A stretch of 64,000 bases of DNA from assembly GCA_963779225.1 (NCBI GenBank), contig CAVZWW010000001.1, positions 496,001-560,000 on the forward strand. The letters are read 5' to 3'. This document shows positions 1-8,601 of this stretch, one piece after another. How positions within the stretch are numbered: the stretch's first letter is position 1; each line of letters starts with the position of its first letter. A program made the position numbers and the translations under genes. Below the pieces are notes generated by a model, which saw only the letters and a program-made list of their open reading frames with translations, had not been told where the DNA came from and made no database searches. The DNA is from CAVPCZ01 sp963779225 (GTDB taxonomy: Bacteria > Bacteroidota > Ignavibacteria > UBA10030 > UBA6906).

Positions 1-940
1 GACCGCGTATCTGTACGTGAGGGGGGAATACAAGCACTGGATCGATCTGGTGCAGAAGGCGGTGGACGACGCATACGCCAGGGGATACATAGGCGGCAAT
101 ATTCTGGGATCGGGCTTCTCCACCAACCTCTACATCCACCGTGGTGCCGGGGCGTATATCTGCGGCGAGGAATCATCCCTGATGAACTCGCTTGAGGGTC
201 AGCGCGGATACCCGCGCGTGAAACCCCCCTTTCCGGCCCAGAACGGTCTCTGGGGCTGCCCCACCACGATCAACAACGTGGAGACCATGGCGAACATCCC
301 GGTCATCATGCGCATGGGATGGGAGTCCTATTCGAAAATCGGCGCGCAGAAACATCCGGGTCCCCTCCTTGTCGGCGTCAGCGGACACGTGAACAACCCG
401 GGTGTATTTGAAATGCCGACCGGTGTTCCACTGCTGGATATCATCCACCAGTATGCAGGCGGCGTGCCGGGCAACAAACGGATCAAAGCGGTCATCCCCG
501 GGGGGTCTTCCACAATGATATTGCGCGGTGACGCGCTGGACGGGGTGTGCATGGACGCTGACAGCCTGAAGGCCGCCGGATCCTCTGTCGGCACCGCCGG
601 CGTGATTGTAATGGATGAAGACACGGATCTGATCAGGGTGATCACCCGCATCACGGAATTCTATCATCATGAATCCTGCGGCCAGTGCACCCCGTGCCGG
701 GAAGGAACCGGGTGGATGCTGAAAATACTCAGACGATTCGAACAATCGGATGCGCGTCCGGCGGACATCGACCTGTTGCTGGACGTGGCAAACAACATCG
801 AAGGGAATACCATCTGTGCTCTCGGCGATGCCGCCGCCTGGCCGGTGCAGAGTATGATCAAGCGGTTCCGTGATGAATTTGAACGGCGTGCCGTAAAGGG
901 GGCGTCTCCCGCTCCCGCTTCCGTCGCAGCGCTGGCCTGA
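1..940 (+). CDS. nuoF: NADH-quinone oxidoreductase subunit F (NuoF), C-terminal part
   Basis: The reading frame is open to the left edge, so the N-terminus with the NADH and FMN binding loops is missing. About 312 residues remain. The sequence around YVRGEY, the FMN-site stretch GAGAYICGEESSL, and the N3 [4Fe-4S] ligands in SCGQCTPCREG plus the distal cysteine in NTICALGDAAA identify the 51 kDa subunit that oxidises NADH in respiratory complex I. Related HydB-type hydrogenase or formate dehydrogenase subunits share these motifs, so complex I membership is likely but not proven. No nuoG follows. The next gene is dut, 6 bp downstream, so this nuo cluster is either broken up or ends here. Confidence 0.93.
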   Translation, partial: TAYLYVRGEYKHWIDLVQKAVDDAYARGYIGGNILGSGFSTNLYIHRGAGAYICGEESSLMNSLEGQRGYPRVKPPFPAQNGLWGCPTTINNVETMANIPVIMRMGWESYSKIGAQKHPGPLLVGVSGHVNNPGVFEMPTGVPLLDIIHQYAGGVPGNKRIKAVIPGGSSTMILRGDALDGVCMDADSLKAAGSSVGTAGVIVMDEDTDLIRVITRITEFYHHESCGQCTPCREGTGWMLKILRRFEQSDARPADIDLLLDVANNIEGNTICALGDAAAWPVQSMIKRFRDEFERRAVKGASPAPASVAALA

Positions 941-946
941 AACCCC

Positions 947-1390
947 GTGAAAATCCAGATCACCCGGCTCTCCCCCTCATCCCGAGACGTGCCATTGCCT
1001 GCATACGCAACAGAAGGTGCGGCCGGGATGGATATCCGCGCCGTGCTCGATGACCCGATGATCGTTGCACCGGGGGCAACGGTTCTGGTCCCCACCGGTT
1101 TCGCCATCGCCGTTCCGAACGGGTACGAAGCACAGGTCAGACCCCGGAGCGGACTGGCAATCAAGAACCGGATCGGAGTCTTGAACGCCCCGGGCACCAT
1201 CGATTCGGACTATCGGGGCGAAGTGCGCGTGATTCTCACCAATTTCGGTTCCGAGGAGTTCACCATCCGCCGCGGCGACCGCATCGCCCAGATGGTTGTG
1301 GCCCCCTATGTGAAAGCCGAATGGGACGAGCGGGAATCCCTGGATGACACCACCCGCGGCGCCGGAGGGTTCGGCCACACAGGAAGATAA
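947..1390 (+). CDS. dut: Deoxyuridine 5'-triphosphate nucleotidohydrolase (dUTPase)
   Basis: This 147-residue trimeric dUTPase hydrolyses dUTP to dUMP and pyrophosphate, keeping uracil out of DNA and supplying dUMP for thymidylate synthesis. All five family motifs are visible in order: AAGMDIRA, RPRSGLA, the long motif 3 around GTIDSDYRGEV, RGDRIAQMV, and the glycine-rich tail GAGGFGHTGR that closes over the substrate. The length is normal. The start is GTG, placed 6 bp after the nuoF stop; no stronger start lies upstream. rsmI begins 5 bp downstream, so the two are probably co-transcribed. Confidence 0.96.
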   Translation: MKIQITRLSPSSRDVPLPAYATEGAAGMDIRAVLDDPMIVAPGATVLVPTGFAIAVPNGYEAQVRPRSGLAIKNRIGVLNAPGTIDSDYRGEVRVILTNFGSEEFTIRRGDRIAQMVVAPYVKAEWDERESLDDTTRGAGGFGHTGR

Positions 1391-1395
1391 CCTGA

Positions 1396-2088
1396 ATGCC
1401 CGGCACGCTCTTCCTGGTCGCCACGCCTATCGGGAACCTCAATGATATGACCTTCCGCGCCCTTGAGGTGCTCAGGACGGTCGACGTCATCGTGTGCGAG
1501 GAACGCCGCGAAGGGCAACGCCTGCTGCATCACTTCGGCATCGAAAAACCGCTGGAGACCCTCAACGAGCACAACGAGACGGCGGCCACCCATACCATCC
1601 TTCAAATTCTCGGGTCCGGAAAGAATCTTGCCGTCATCTCTGATTGCGGCACACCGGTGTTTTCCGATCCCGGACAGATGCTTGTGCAGCGCGCCGTGGA
1701 ACGGAACATCCGCATCGTACCCGTACCCGGTGCGTCTTCACTCATGCCGGCTTTGACGGTTTCGGGTTTTCCCATCGATCAATTCCTCTATTACGGCTGG
1801 CTCTCGCCAAAGAAGGAGCGGCGCCGCGCGGAGTTGCGGCAGCTGCACCAGGAACGGCGTACGATCGTGCTGATGGAAACCCCGTACCGGCTCACGGTGC
1901 TGCTGCGGGATCTTGCGGACACGTTCGGTGAAAGCAGACGGTGCTGTCTGGCATTCAACCTGACCATGCCGGACGAACGTGTATTCCGTGGAACCGCTTC
2001 AGGTCTCTACCGCGATCTCGGGAAGACGGAACAAAAAGGGGAATTCGTTCTGATCATCGAGGGTCGCCGGCAGGACCGGAAATCATGA
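1396..2088 (+). CDS. rsmI: 16S rRNA 2'-O-methyltransferase RsmI-like
   Basis: This 230-residue protein belongs to the tetrapyrrole-methylase-fold family. The N-terminus (GTLFLVATPIGNLNDMTFRA) is the RsmI signature, followed by ISDCGTPVFSDPG and VPGASSLMPAL, which line the S-adenosylmethionine pocket. RsmI methylates the ribose of C1402 in 16S rRNA. The E. coli enzyme is about 286 residues; this one lacks the C-terminal extension, so the rRNA target is inferred from the family. The stop codon overlaps the start of the next gene (ATGA). Confidence 0.85.
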   Translation: MPGTLFLVATPIGNLNDMTFRALEVLRTVDVIVCEERREGQRLLHHFGIEKPLETLNEHNETAATHTILQILGSGKNLAVISDCGTPVFSDPGQMLVQRAVERNIRIVPVPGASSLMPALTVSGFPIDQFLYYGWLSPKKERRRAELRQLHQERRTIVLMETPYRLTVLLRDLADTFGESRRCCLAFNLTMPDERVFRGTASGLYRDLGKTEQKGEFVLIIEGRRQDRKS

Positions 2089-2850
2089 CCTTCGAGATGA
2101 CGCCCCTGATGTACCCGCTGCTCTTCGTCGGCGCGCTGCTCGCCGGATGGATCGATGCCATCGCGGGAGGGGCGGGACTGGTCACCATCCCGCTCCTGCT
2201 CGGTGTCGGGGTGCCCCCGCAAATGGTACTGGGTACCAACAAGTTCCAGGCGAGTTTCGGGAGCTTCACCGCGGCACGTCACTATGTCCGCAAAGAAGTG
2301 GTGCCGCTCCCGGACGCCCTTCCGGGGATCGCTCTATACGCTTGCCGGGAGTATCGTCGGAACCGTCACCGTTCAGCAGATGGATCCTTCGGTGCTTAAC
2401 CTCGTGATCCCGTTTCTCCTTCTCGTGATCGCAGCCTACATGGTGTTTACACCCTCTCTGGGTGCGGTACAGGCGCGGCCACGGGTGCGGAGGATGCTCT
2501 TCTATGCGATCGCGGGACTCGGTTTGGGCTTCTACGATGGGTTCTTCGGTCCGGGTGTGGGATCCTTCTGGGCAATCGCGTTCGTCACGGGTCTGGGGTT
2601 CGACTTCACACGGGCCACGGGGTACACCAAGGTGATGAATTTTACGTCGAACATTGTCTCTTTCCTCGTCTTCGTCGCAGGCGGACATGTGCTCTGGCTG
2701 CCCGGACTCGTGATGGCAGCGGGGCAGATAACCGGGGCACGCGTGGGGTCGGGTATGGCCGTGGCGAAGGGCTCCTCTTTCATCCGCCCCATATTCATCG
2801 TCGCGGTGGTCCTCACAACGCTGAAACTTCTCTCAGACCGGCTTTTCTGA
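2085..2850 (+). pseudogene. TSUP-family (TauE/SafE) membrane permease, frameshifted
   Basis: The start overlaps the rsmI stop. The first frame gives GALLAGWIDAIAGGAGLVTIP and GTNKFQASFG, hallmarks of TSUP sulfite/organosulfonate exporters. Homology then jumps to the +1 frame at about 2320-2342, where LAGSIVGTVTVQQ continues through several membrane helices to RPIFIVAVVLTTLKLLSD. One surplus base within GCTCTATACGCTTGCC explains the break. The joined product would be about 255 residues, normal for the family. It may be a genuine pseudogene or a consensus error; the rest of the gene looks uneroded. Substrate is unknown. Confidence 0.8.
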
Positions 2851-2865
2851 CCGTTTTCTCGCTGT

Positions 2866-2894
2866 TTGCTTCTCTCCCCCTGAATGGCTATATT
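2866..2894 (+). promoter_or_regulatory. Sigma-70-type promoter, TTGCTT-17-TATATT
   Basis: TTGCTT (2866-2871) and TATATT (2889-2894) are separated by exactly 17 bp. The same pair of hexamers occurs before secA. The expected transcription start (about 2901) is only about 6 bases before the ATG at 2907, so the message would be nearly leaderless. Confidence 0.6.
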
Positions 2895-2906
2895 TTTCGC
2901 AAGAAA

Positions 2907-3935
2907 ATGACCATTCAAGACATCATGCCGCGGCGTCTGCAGGCGCGCGAACTCCTGGGCGACTACTGGCTGAACAGCAGACCGGTCTCCCTTGCAGATC
3001 TACACGGACAGGTGGTCCTGCTGGATTTCTGGGACTTCACTTCCAGCGCATCACTGCGTACACTCCCGTATGTGCTTGCATGGACAGAGATGTACCGCCC
3101 CTTCGGCCTGACAGTGATCGGTGTCCACGTTCCCCGTTTTGCTTTCGGACAGGACCCCGAACGTATTGCGCACGCTCTCCACAGGCTGGGCATCGGATTT
3201 CCCGTGGTCATGGACAACAGGCAGCTGCTCTGGACGCAGTACAGCAACCGGGTTTGGCCTACGAAACACCTGATTGATGTGGATGGGTTCATACGGTGCC
3301 AGAGTGTCGGAGAAGGGGGGTATGGTCTGTTCGAACGCTCTTTGCAGCATCTTCTCCATGAGGCCCATCCGCTGGAAGACCTTCCGGATCTTATGGAGCC
3401 GCTGCGCGAGACGGATCGTCAGGATGCCGTGTGTTATCGTGCCACGCCGGAAATCCTTGCGGGATATCTCCGGGGAAGCATCGGTAACGTAGAGGGTTGC
3501 GTCCCCGAATCCGTCATCGCCTACGCCGATCCCGGCATCTACCTTGATGGCCGGATCTACGTTCAGGGCGCATGGAGAAATGAGCGGGAGTGCATTCGCT
3601 GGGAGGGCGCACCCGGAGAAGAGGGGGCGTTGTTTGTGCGGTACCGCGGCAGTGAGGTGAACCTGGTGCTGGATCCCGGGGGGAATGCTCTCGTTGATGT
3701 TCTCATCCTGCAGGACGGCAAGCCTCTGACGAAAGAAAACAGGGGCGAGGACGTCCATATAGCCTCTTCCGGCGAGAGTGTGATCCGGCTGGATGGTCCC
3801 CGACTGTACACTGCGTCGCGGAACCGCCAGTTTGGCGACTATCTGCTCCGCCTGCAGCCGTCTTCCCCCGGTTTCGCTCTCTACTCGGTAACCGGCGTCA
3901 CTGCCGTGATTCCCGAATTATTCGGCAGCAACTGA
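2907..3935 (+). CDS. Thioredoxin-fold (TlpA/DipZ-type) protein lacking the CXXC active site
   Basis: The 342-residue protein has an N-terminal redoxin domain (about residues 10-155) and a beta-rich C-terminal domain resembling the one at the end of DipZ proteins. Around the active site it reads FWDFTSSASLRTLPYV, where DipZ relatives carry a CXXC. Both cysteines are replaced by serine (Ser46, Ser49), so it cannot do standard dithiol-disulfide exchange. The flanking aromatic and RTLPYV residues are kept, and so is the cis-proline region (VWPTKHLID). No signal peptide is evident, which suggests a cytoplasmic scaffold or binding role. A later ATG at 2925 is a possible alternative start. No Shine-Dalgarno is visible for either. 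Confidence 0.72.
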   Translation: MTIQDIMPRRLQARELLGDYWLNSRPVSLADLHGQVVLLDFWDFTSSASLRTLPYVLAWTEMYRPFGLTVIGVHVPRFAFGQDPERIAHALHRLGIGFPVVMDNRQLLWTQYSNRVWPTKHLIDVDGFIRCQSVGEGGYGLFERSLQHLLHEAHPLEDLPDLMEPLRETDRQDAVCYRATPEILAGYLRGSIGNVEGCVPESVIAYADPGIYLDGRIYVQGAWRNERECIRWEGAPGEEGALFVRYRGSEVNLVLDPGGNALVDVLILQDGKPLTKENRGEDVHIASSGESVIRLDGPRLYTASRNRQFGDYLLRLQPSSPGFALYSVTGVTAVIPELFGSN

Positions 3936-3938
3936 CAG

Positions 3939-4922
3939 ATGGCTACAAACCACTCCGCCGATTCCCCCCCGCCACTTCCCACGCGTCTTACCCGGCTCTT
4001 CAGGATCCGGTACCCGATCATCCAGGCGGGCATGGTGTGGGCGGCGGGCTGCAGGCTCGCCGTTGCTGTTTCTGAGGCGGGTGGCCTCGGACTGATCGGC
4101 GCGGGATCGATGAAGCCGGACCTGCTGCGCAGCCAGATACGCGAGGCACGCGCCGCAACGACGGCTCCGTTCGGCGTCAATATTCCGCTGGCCCGCGGCG
4201 ATGCCGGCGACCTGGTGGAGGTGGCAATTGAAGAAGATGTGCGCATCGTCTTCACTTCTTCAGGACACCCTGTGAAATTCACCCGTCAGTTGAGGGAGGC
4301 CGGGTGTACCGTGGTCCATGTGATCGCGGCGGTCAAACATGCGCAGAAGGCGGTTGAGGCCGGGTGCGATGCTGTTGTCGCGGAAGGCTTTGAGGCGGGC
4401 GGACATAACGGTGTCAACGAGACGACCACCTTTGCCCTGGTCCCCCAGGTGGTGGATGCGGTTGCTGTCCCGGTCATTGCCGCAGGTGGAATTGCGGATG
4501 GACGCGGGATGGCGGCTGCGCTTGCGCTCGGTGCCGAGGGTGTGCAGGTCGGTACCCGGTTTGCCGCCACGGTGGAATCATCGGCACACGAGACCTACAA
4601 ACACCACGTGGTCGGAGCGGGTGACGCCGGCACACTGCTCACGCTTCGCGGACTGATGCCCGTGCGACTGCTCAAAACGCCCTTTGCGCTGAAAGCGATG
4701 GAGGCCGAACGCCGCGGCGCAGGGCGGGAGGAACTCACGGCATTGCTCGGCCGCAAACGGGAGGAACAGGGAATCGCCGAAGGCAATCTCGAAGAAGGCA
4801 TGTTCGAGGCGGGCCAGAGCGCCGGTCTGGTGCGCGAAATCCTCCCTGCCGCGCACGTGGTCCGGTCAATGATGACGCAGTACTATCAGCGCGTCCAGTG
4901 GATGTCTCAGGAGGGCCGATGA
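3939..4922 (+). CDS. NAD(P)H-dependent flavin oxidoreductase (FabK / nitronate monooxygenase family)
   Basis: A 327-residue TIM-barrel flavoprotein. It opens with the family motif RIRYPIIQAGM and continues with AVSEAGGLGLIGAGSM, a central DAVVAEGFEAGGHNG loop, and the FMN-phosphate motif IAAGGIADGRGMAAALALGA followed by GVQVGTRF. Members either reduce enoyl-ACP (FabK) or oxidise nitronates. The sequence alone does not separate them, and no fatty-acid genes are adjacent. It starts 3 bp after the preceding gene and its stop overlaps the metH start (ATGA), so it lies in the methionine synthase transcription unit. Confidence 0.85.
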   Translation: MATNHSADSPPPLPTRLTRLFRIRYPIIQAGMVWAAGCRLAVAVSEAGGLGLIGAGSMKPDLLRSQIREARAATTAPFGVNIPLARGDAGDLVEVAIEEDVRIVFTSSGHPVKFTRQLREAGCTVVHVIAAVKHAQKAVEAGCDAVVAEGFEAGGHNGVNETTTFALVPQVVDAVAVPVIAAGGIADGRGMAAALALGAEGVQVGTRFAATVESSAHETYKHHVVGAGDAGTLLTLRGLMPVRLLKTPFALKAMEAERRGAGREELTALLGRKREEQGIAEGNLEEGMFEAGQSAGLVREILPAAHVVRSMMTQYYQRVQWMSQEGR

Positions 4923-6739
4923 AAACATTTCACGACATGCTGAATGAAAAGATCCTGGTGTTCGACGGCGCAACCGGGACCCACCTCCAGGGACAGAACC
5001 TGACCGCCGACGATTTCGGCGGAGAGCACCTCAACGGCTGTAACGAGTACCTGGTCCTCTCCAAACCCTCGGCGGTCGAAGTTATGCACCGCGATTATCT
5101 CGAAGCCGGTTGTGATGTGATCGAAACGAACAGCTTCGGTTCGGCATCCATCGTCCTTGCCGAGTACGGTCTCGCCGATCGTTCCTATGAACTCTCTTTT
5201 GCGGCGGCGCAGATCGCCAGGGGGATGGTGCAGCAGTACTCAACGGCGGCCCACCCCCGTTTCGTCGCCGGCTCCATGGGTCCCACAACGAAATTACCGT
5301 CACTCGGGCATATTTCCTTCACGGACATGGCCCGCTCCTACAACGTGCAGGCACGGGGACTCGTGGAAGGCGGAGCCGATCTTCTCTGTCTGGAAACGTG
5401 CCAGGATATTCTCCAGTCCAAAGCGGCGCTCTTCGGCGTGTTCGAGTATCTCGCGGAAGCCCGGCGCCGGGTTCCCGTGATTGTCTCGGTGACCGTCGAA
5501 ACCATGGGCACAATGTTGCTCGGCACGGAAATAGGCGCGGCTCTGGTATCCCTGGAACCATACGACGTGGATGTCATCGGCATGAATTGCGCAACCGGAC
5601 CGATGGAAATGTCCGAGCACGTGCGCGTTCTCTCTGGCATGAGTCCCAAACCCATTTTTGTCATGCCCAACGCGGGGATTCCTGAGAATGTGGGCGGCCA
5701 CGCGCACTACAAACTCACTCCGGAAGAGTTCACGCGGTTTCTCGCCCATTTCGTCACCGACCTCGGCGTCAGCGTCGTGGGGGGGTGTTGCGGGACCACA
5801 CCGGAACACATCCGCCAGCTTGTCCGGGCGGTGGGGGGTCTTGCCCCCCGGACGCGAACGCCGGATTTCATTCCCAGCGCCTCCAGTCTTTACCAGTTTG
5901 CTCCGATGCATCTCGAACCGCCCCCCGTGCTCGTTGGAGAACGGACCAACGCGAACGGCAGCAAACAGTTTCGTGACCTGCTGGCCAGAGAAGATTGGGA
6001 GGGAATCGTCGCGATGGGAAAGGAAGCGGTGAAGGAAGGCGCACACATGGTGGACGTGTGCGCGGCGTATGTCGGGCGCGACGAACGCCGCGACATGGTG
6101 GAGATTATTTCGCGGTTTAATACGCAGGTGACCCTTCCCATCGTCATCGACTCCACCGAAGCCCCGGTGATCGAGGACGCCCTCCAACATATCGGCGGCA
6201 AGGCGATCATCAATTCCATTAACCTGGAAGACGGCGAACACCGCATCGATGTCATCCTCCCGCTCTGCAAGAAGTACGGCGCTGCAGTGATCGCACTCAC
6301 CATCGATGAAGAGGGGATGGCAAAGACCGCGGACAAAAAGCTCGCCGTTGCACACCGGATCTACGCCCTCGCGGTGGAGAAGTACGGCCTGCGCCCGCAT
6401 GACCTGATCTTTGACATGCTCACCTTCACGCTCGGTTCGGGCGACGAAGAGTTCCGCCGGGCCGGGATGGAAACGCTGGAAGCCATCCGCCGCGTCAAAC
6501 AGGAGCTGCCCGGGGCAAAGACTTTGCTGGGTGTCAGCAATATCTCCTTCGGGCTTTCGCCGGGCATCCGGCATCCGCTCAACAGCGTGTTCCTCCACTA
6601 CGCGATCGAAGCCGGCCTGGACATGGCCATTGTGCACGCCGGCAAGATCATGCCGCTCTACAAGATCGATGAACGCGGGCGCGAGCTGTGCCGCCAGCTG
6701 ATCTTCGACGAGAGGCGGTTCGAGGAGGTGTCCGCATGA
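4919..6739 (+). CDS. metH: Methionine synthase, homocysteine- and methyl-THF-binding half
   Basis: At 606 residues this is the N-terminal half of cobalamin-dependent methionine synthase. Residues about 1-310 form the homocysteine S-methyltransferase barrel: VFDGATGTHLQ, IETNSFGS, and the zinc ligands in MNCATG and GGCCGTTPEHI. Residues about 325-606 form the pterin-binding barrel: VGERTNANGSKQF, DVCAAYVGRD, VIDSTEAPVIEDAL and LGVSNISFGLSP. The chain ends where the cobalamin-binding cap would begin in a full-length MetH. That second half is the next gene, which overlaps by 4 bp (ATGA). The break falls exactly at a domain boundary with translational coupling, so it looks like a real split rather than a frameshift. 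Confidence 0.93.
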   Translation: MKTFHDMLNEKILVFDGATGTHLQGQNLTADDFGGEHLNGCNEYLVLSKPSAVEVMHRDYLEAGCDVIETNSFGSASIVLAEYGLADRSYELSFAAAQIARGMVQQYSTAAHPRFVAGSMGPTTKLPSLGHISFTDMARSYNVQARGLVEGGADLLCLETCQDILQSKAALFGVFEYLAEARRRVPVIVSVTVETMGTMLLGTEIGAALVSLEPYDVDVIGMNCATGPMEMSEHVRVLSGMSPKPIFVMPNAGIPENVGGHAHYKLTPEEFTRFLAHFVTDLGVSVVGGCCGTTPEHIRQLVRAVGGLAPRTRTPDFIPSASSLYQFAPMHLEPPPVLVGERTNANGSKQFRDLLAREDWEGIVAMGKEAVKEGAHMVDVCAAYVGRDERRDMVEIISRFNTQVTLPIVIDSTEAPVIEDALQHIGGKAIINSINLEDGEHRIDVILPLCKKYGAAVIALTIDEEGMAKTADKKLAVAHRIYALAVEKYGLRPHDLIFDMLTFTLGSGDEEFRRAGMETLEAIRRVKQELPGAKTLLGVSNISFGLSPGIRHPLNSVFLHYAIEAGLDMAIVHAGKIMPLYKIDERGRELCRQLIFDERRFEEVSA

Positions 6740-8442
6740 GCCAGGCAAAAAAAATCAGGAAGGTCGCCTACGATCCCCTCACGGAACTGATGGCTCACTA
6801 TGCGGGAAGGGGAACAGGGGGAAAGGAACGGACTGTCGCCGCCGGACCCGTCGAAGAACGGCTGAAAAACCGGATCATTGACGGTGACAAGGTCGGACTG
6901 CAGGCCGATCTTGACGAAGGCCTGAAATCGCACGGGGCACTGGAGATCATCAACACCATCCTCCTGGACGGGATGAAAGTGGTCGGGGAACTCTTCGGCA
7001 GCGGGCAGATGCAGCTGCCGTTCGTTCTTCAGTCCGCGGAGGTCATGAAATCCGCCGTCGCATACCTCGAACAGTTTATGGATAAGGCGGATGCCACATC
7101 GAAAGGCACGATGGTTCTCGCCACGGTGAAGGGGGATGTCCATGATATCGGCAAGAATCTCGTCGATATCATCCTCACCAACAACGGCTACAAGGTGGTG
7201 AACCTGGGCATTAAATGTCCGGTGGAGACCATGCTGCATGCAGCGGGGGAACACGGGGCGAGCGCCATCGGGATGAGCGGTTTGCTGGTGAAGTCGACGC
7301 TCATCATGAAAGAGAATCTGGAGGTGATGAACGAGCGGCAGCTGAACATTCCCGTGATTCTCGGTGGGGCGGCCCTGACCCGCCGGTATGTGGAACAGGA
7401 TCTCCGGTCGATCTACGGGGGCAAGGTTCTCTATGCGAACGATGCATTTGACGGACTCAGGTACATGGAGCAAATCGCGGCCGGAACGGTGGAGTATCCT
7501 TCGACTGCGGATTCCGCAGATCATGAAGAGGTTCTGACCGGTGCGGAAGCGAAGATCGCGATGGCCGAACGCGAAGATGCACGATATGCCGCCCCCCCGG
7601 CCCCTGCAGGAGACGCGCAACGCTCTGCGGTTCGTACCGATGGGCCCGTTCCCGCTCCTCCCTTCTGGGGTGTGCGCGTGATCCAGGACATCCCGCTCGC
7701 AGATGTCTTCGCGTATATCAATGAAGTTGCGTTGATCAGAGGGCAGTGGCAGGTGAGGAAAGGGAAACTTACCGAAGACCAATACCGTGTGCTTTTGAAC
7801 GGGAAGATCCTCCCGGAGTTGACGCGACTCAAAGAACAGGCCGTGGCGGAACGGCTCTTGCAGCCAAAGGTCGTCTACGGATACTTCCCCTGCCGATCGG
7901 CGGGGAACGACCTGATTATCTGCAACGAGGATATGAAGTCCGAGCGCATGCGGTTCACGTTTCCGCGCCAGAGCGGGGACAGACACCTCTGTCTTGCCGA
8001 CTACTTCGCTTCCGCGGAATCGGGCAAGATGGACGTCGTGGCTTTTATGCTCGTCACCATGGGCCGTGTCGCATCGGAGTATTCGGCAAAATTGTTTGCG
8101 GCTGACAACTATAGAGAATATCTCTATTTTCACGGACTGAGCGTGGAAAGTGCGGAAGCACTGGCGGAACTCTGGCATAAGAGGATTCGAACGGAACTGG
8201 GAATAGATGGAAAAGACGCCTCTGACATCCGGCGCCTTTTTTCACAGGGATACCAGGGATCACGGTACAGCTTCGGCTATCCCGCCTGTCCCAGTCTGGA
8301 GGATCAGACCAAATTGTTCGCGCTTCTGGGGGGGGAGCGGATCGGTGTGGTTCTCACCGAGGAGTATTCCCTTGAACCCGAACAGAGTACGAATGCCATC
8401 ATCGTCCACCACTCCGCAGCGCGGTATTTCAATATCAAATGA
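6736..8442 (+). CDS. metH: Methionine synthase, cobalamin-binding and reactivation half
   Basis: This 568-residue protein completes methionine synthase. After a basic N-terminal tail come the helical cap (RLKNRIIDGDKVGLQ) and the B12-binding Rossmann domain with the DXHXXG motif in GDVHDIGKNLVDI, whose histidine ligates cobalt. The C-terminal reactivation domain binds S-adenosylmethionine for reductive repair of cob(II)alamin and carries the signature SRYSFGYPACPSLEDQ. The two polypeptides must associate to work. A roughly 40-residue Ala/Pro-rich stretch near residues 270-310 joins the B12 and activation domains. No cobalamin riboswitch is visible upstream. Confidence 0.93.
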   Translation: MSQAKKIRKVAYDPLTELMAHYAGRGTGGKERTVAAGPVEERLKNRIIDGDKVGLQADLDEGLKSHGALEIINTILLDGMKVVGELFGSGQMQLPFVLQSAEVMKSAVAYLEQFMDKADATSKGTMVLATVKGDVHDIGKNLVDIILTNNGYKVVNLGIKCPVETMLHAAGEHGASAIGMSGLLVKSTLIMKENLEVMNERQLNIPVILGGAALTRRYVEQDLRSIYGGKVLYANDAFDGLRYMEQIAAGTVEYPSTADSADHEEVLTGAEAKIAMAEREDARYAAPPAPAGDAQRSAVRTDGPVPAPPFWGVRVIQDIPLADVFAYINEVALIRGQWQVRKGKLTEDQYRVLLNGKILPELTRLKEQAVAERLLQPKVVYGYFPCRSAGNDLIICNEDMKSERMRFTFPRQSGDRHLCLADYFASAESGKMDVVAFMLVTMGRVASEYSAKLFAADNYREYLYFHGLSVESAEALAELWHKRIRTELGIDGKDASDIRRLFSQGYQGSRYSFGYPACPSLEDQTKLFALLGGERIGVVLTEEYSLEPEQSTNAIIVHHSAARYFNIK

Positions 8443-8515
8443 GCTTCGGGCACCTTCCCGGAAAGCAGACAAAACGGCGAAATCTGACCCTAATCAAGGA
8501 TTCCGTCCGATAATA

Positions 8516-8544
8516 TTGCAATTGGATGGTCTTTGCCTTAAATT
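8516..8544 (+). promoter_or_regulatory. Probable promoter of the ferredoxin gene, TTGCAA-17-TAAATT
   Basis: TTGCAA (8516-8521) and TAAATT (8539-8544) have exact 17-bp spacing, with four of six consensus matches in each hexamer. It lies 57 bp before the ferredoxin start in the metH-ferredoxin gap. Confidence 0.4.
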
Positions 8545-8601
8545 CCGATACTTCCCATCGACGTTGTGTCTCACACGAAATCATAACGGAGGAAAGTCCC
8601 T

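Noticed and set aside
6658..8178. Minus-strand open frame of about 500 codons opposite the second metH half
   Set aside because: The plus strand carries cobalamin and SAM-binding signatures. The antisense product has no domain or ribosome binding site.
4919..8442. metH as a single gene broken by a frameshift
   Set aside because: The break is at a domain boundary, with a proper stop, an overlapping ATG and a new N-terminal tail. No homology runs across the junction in another frame.
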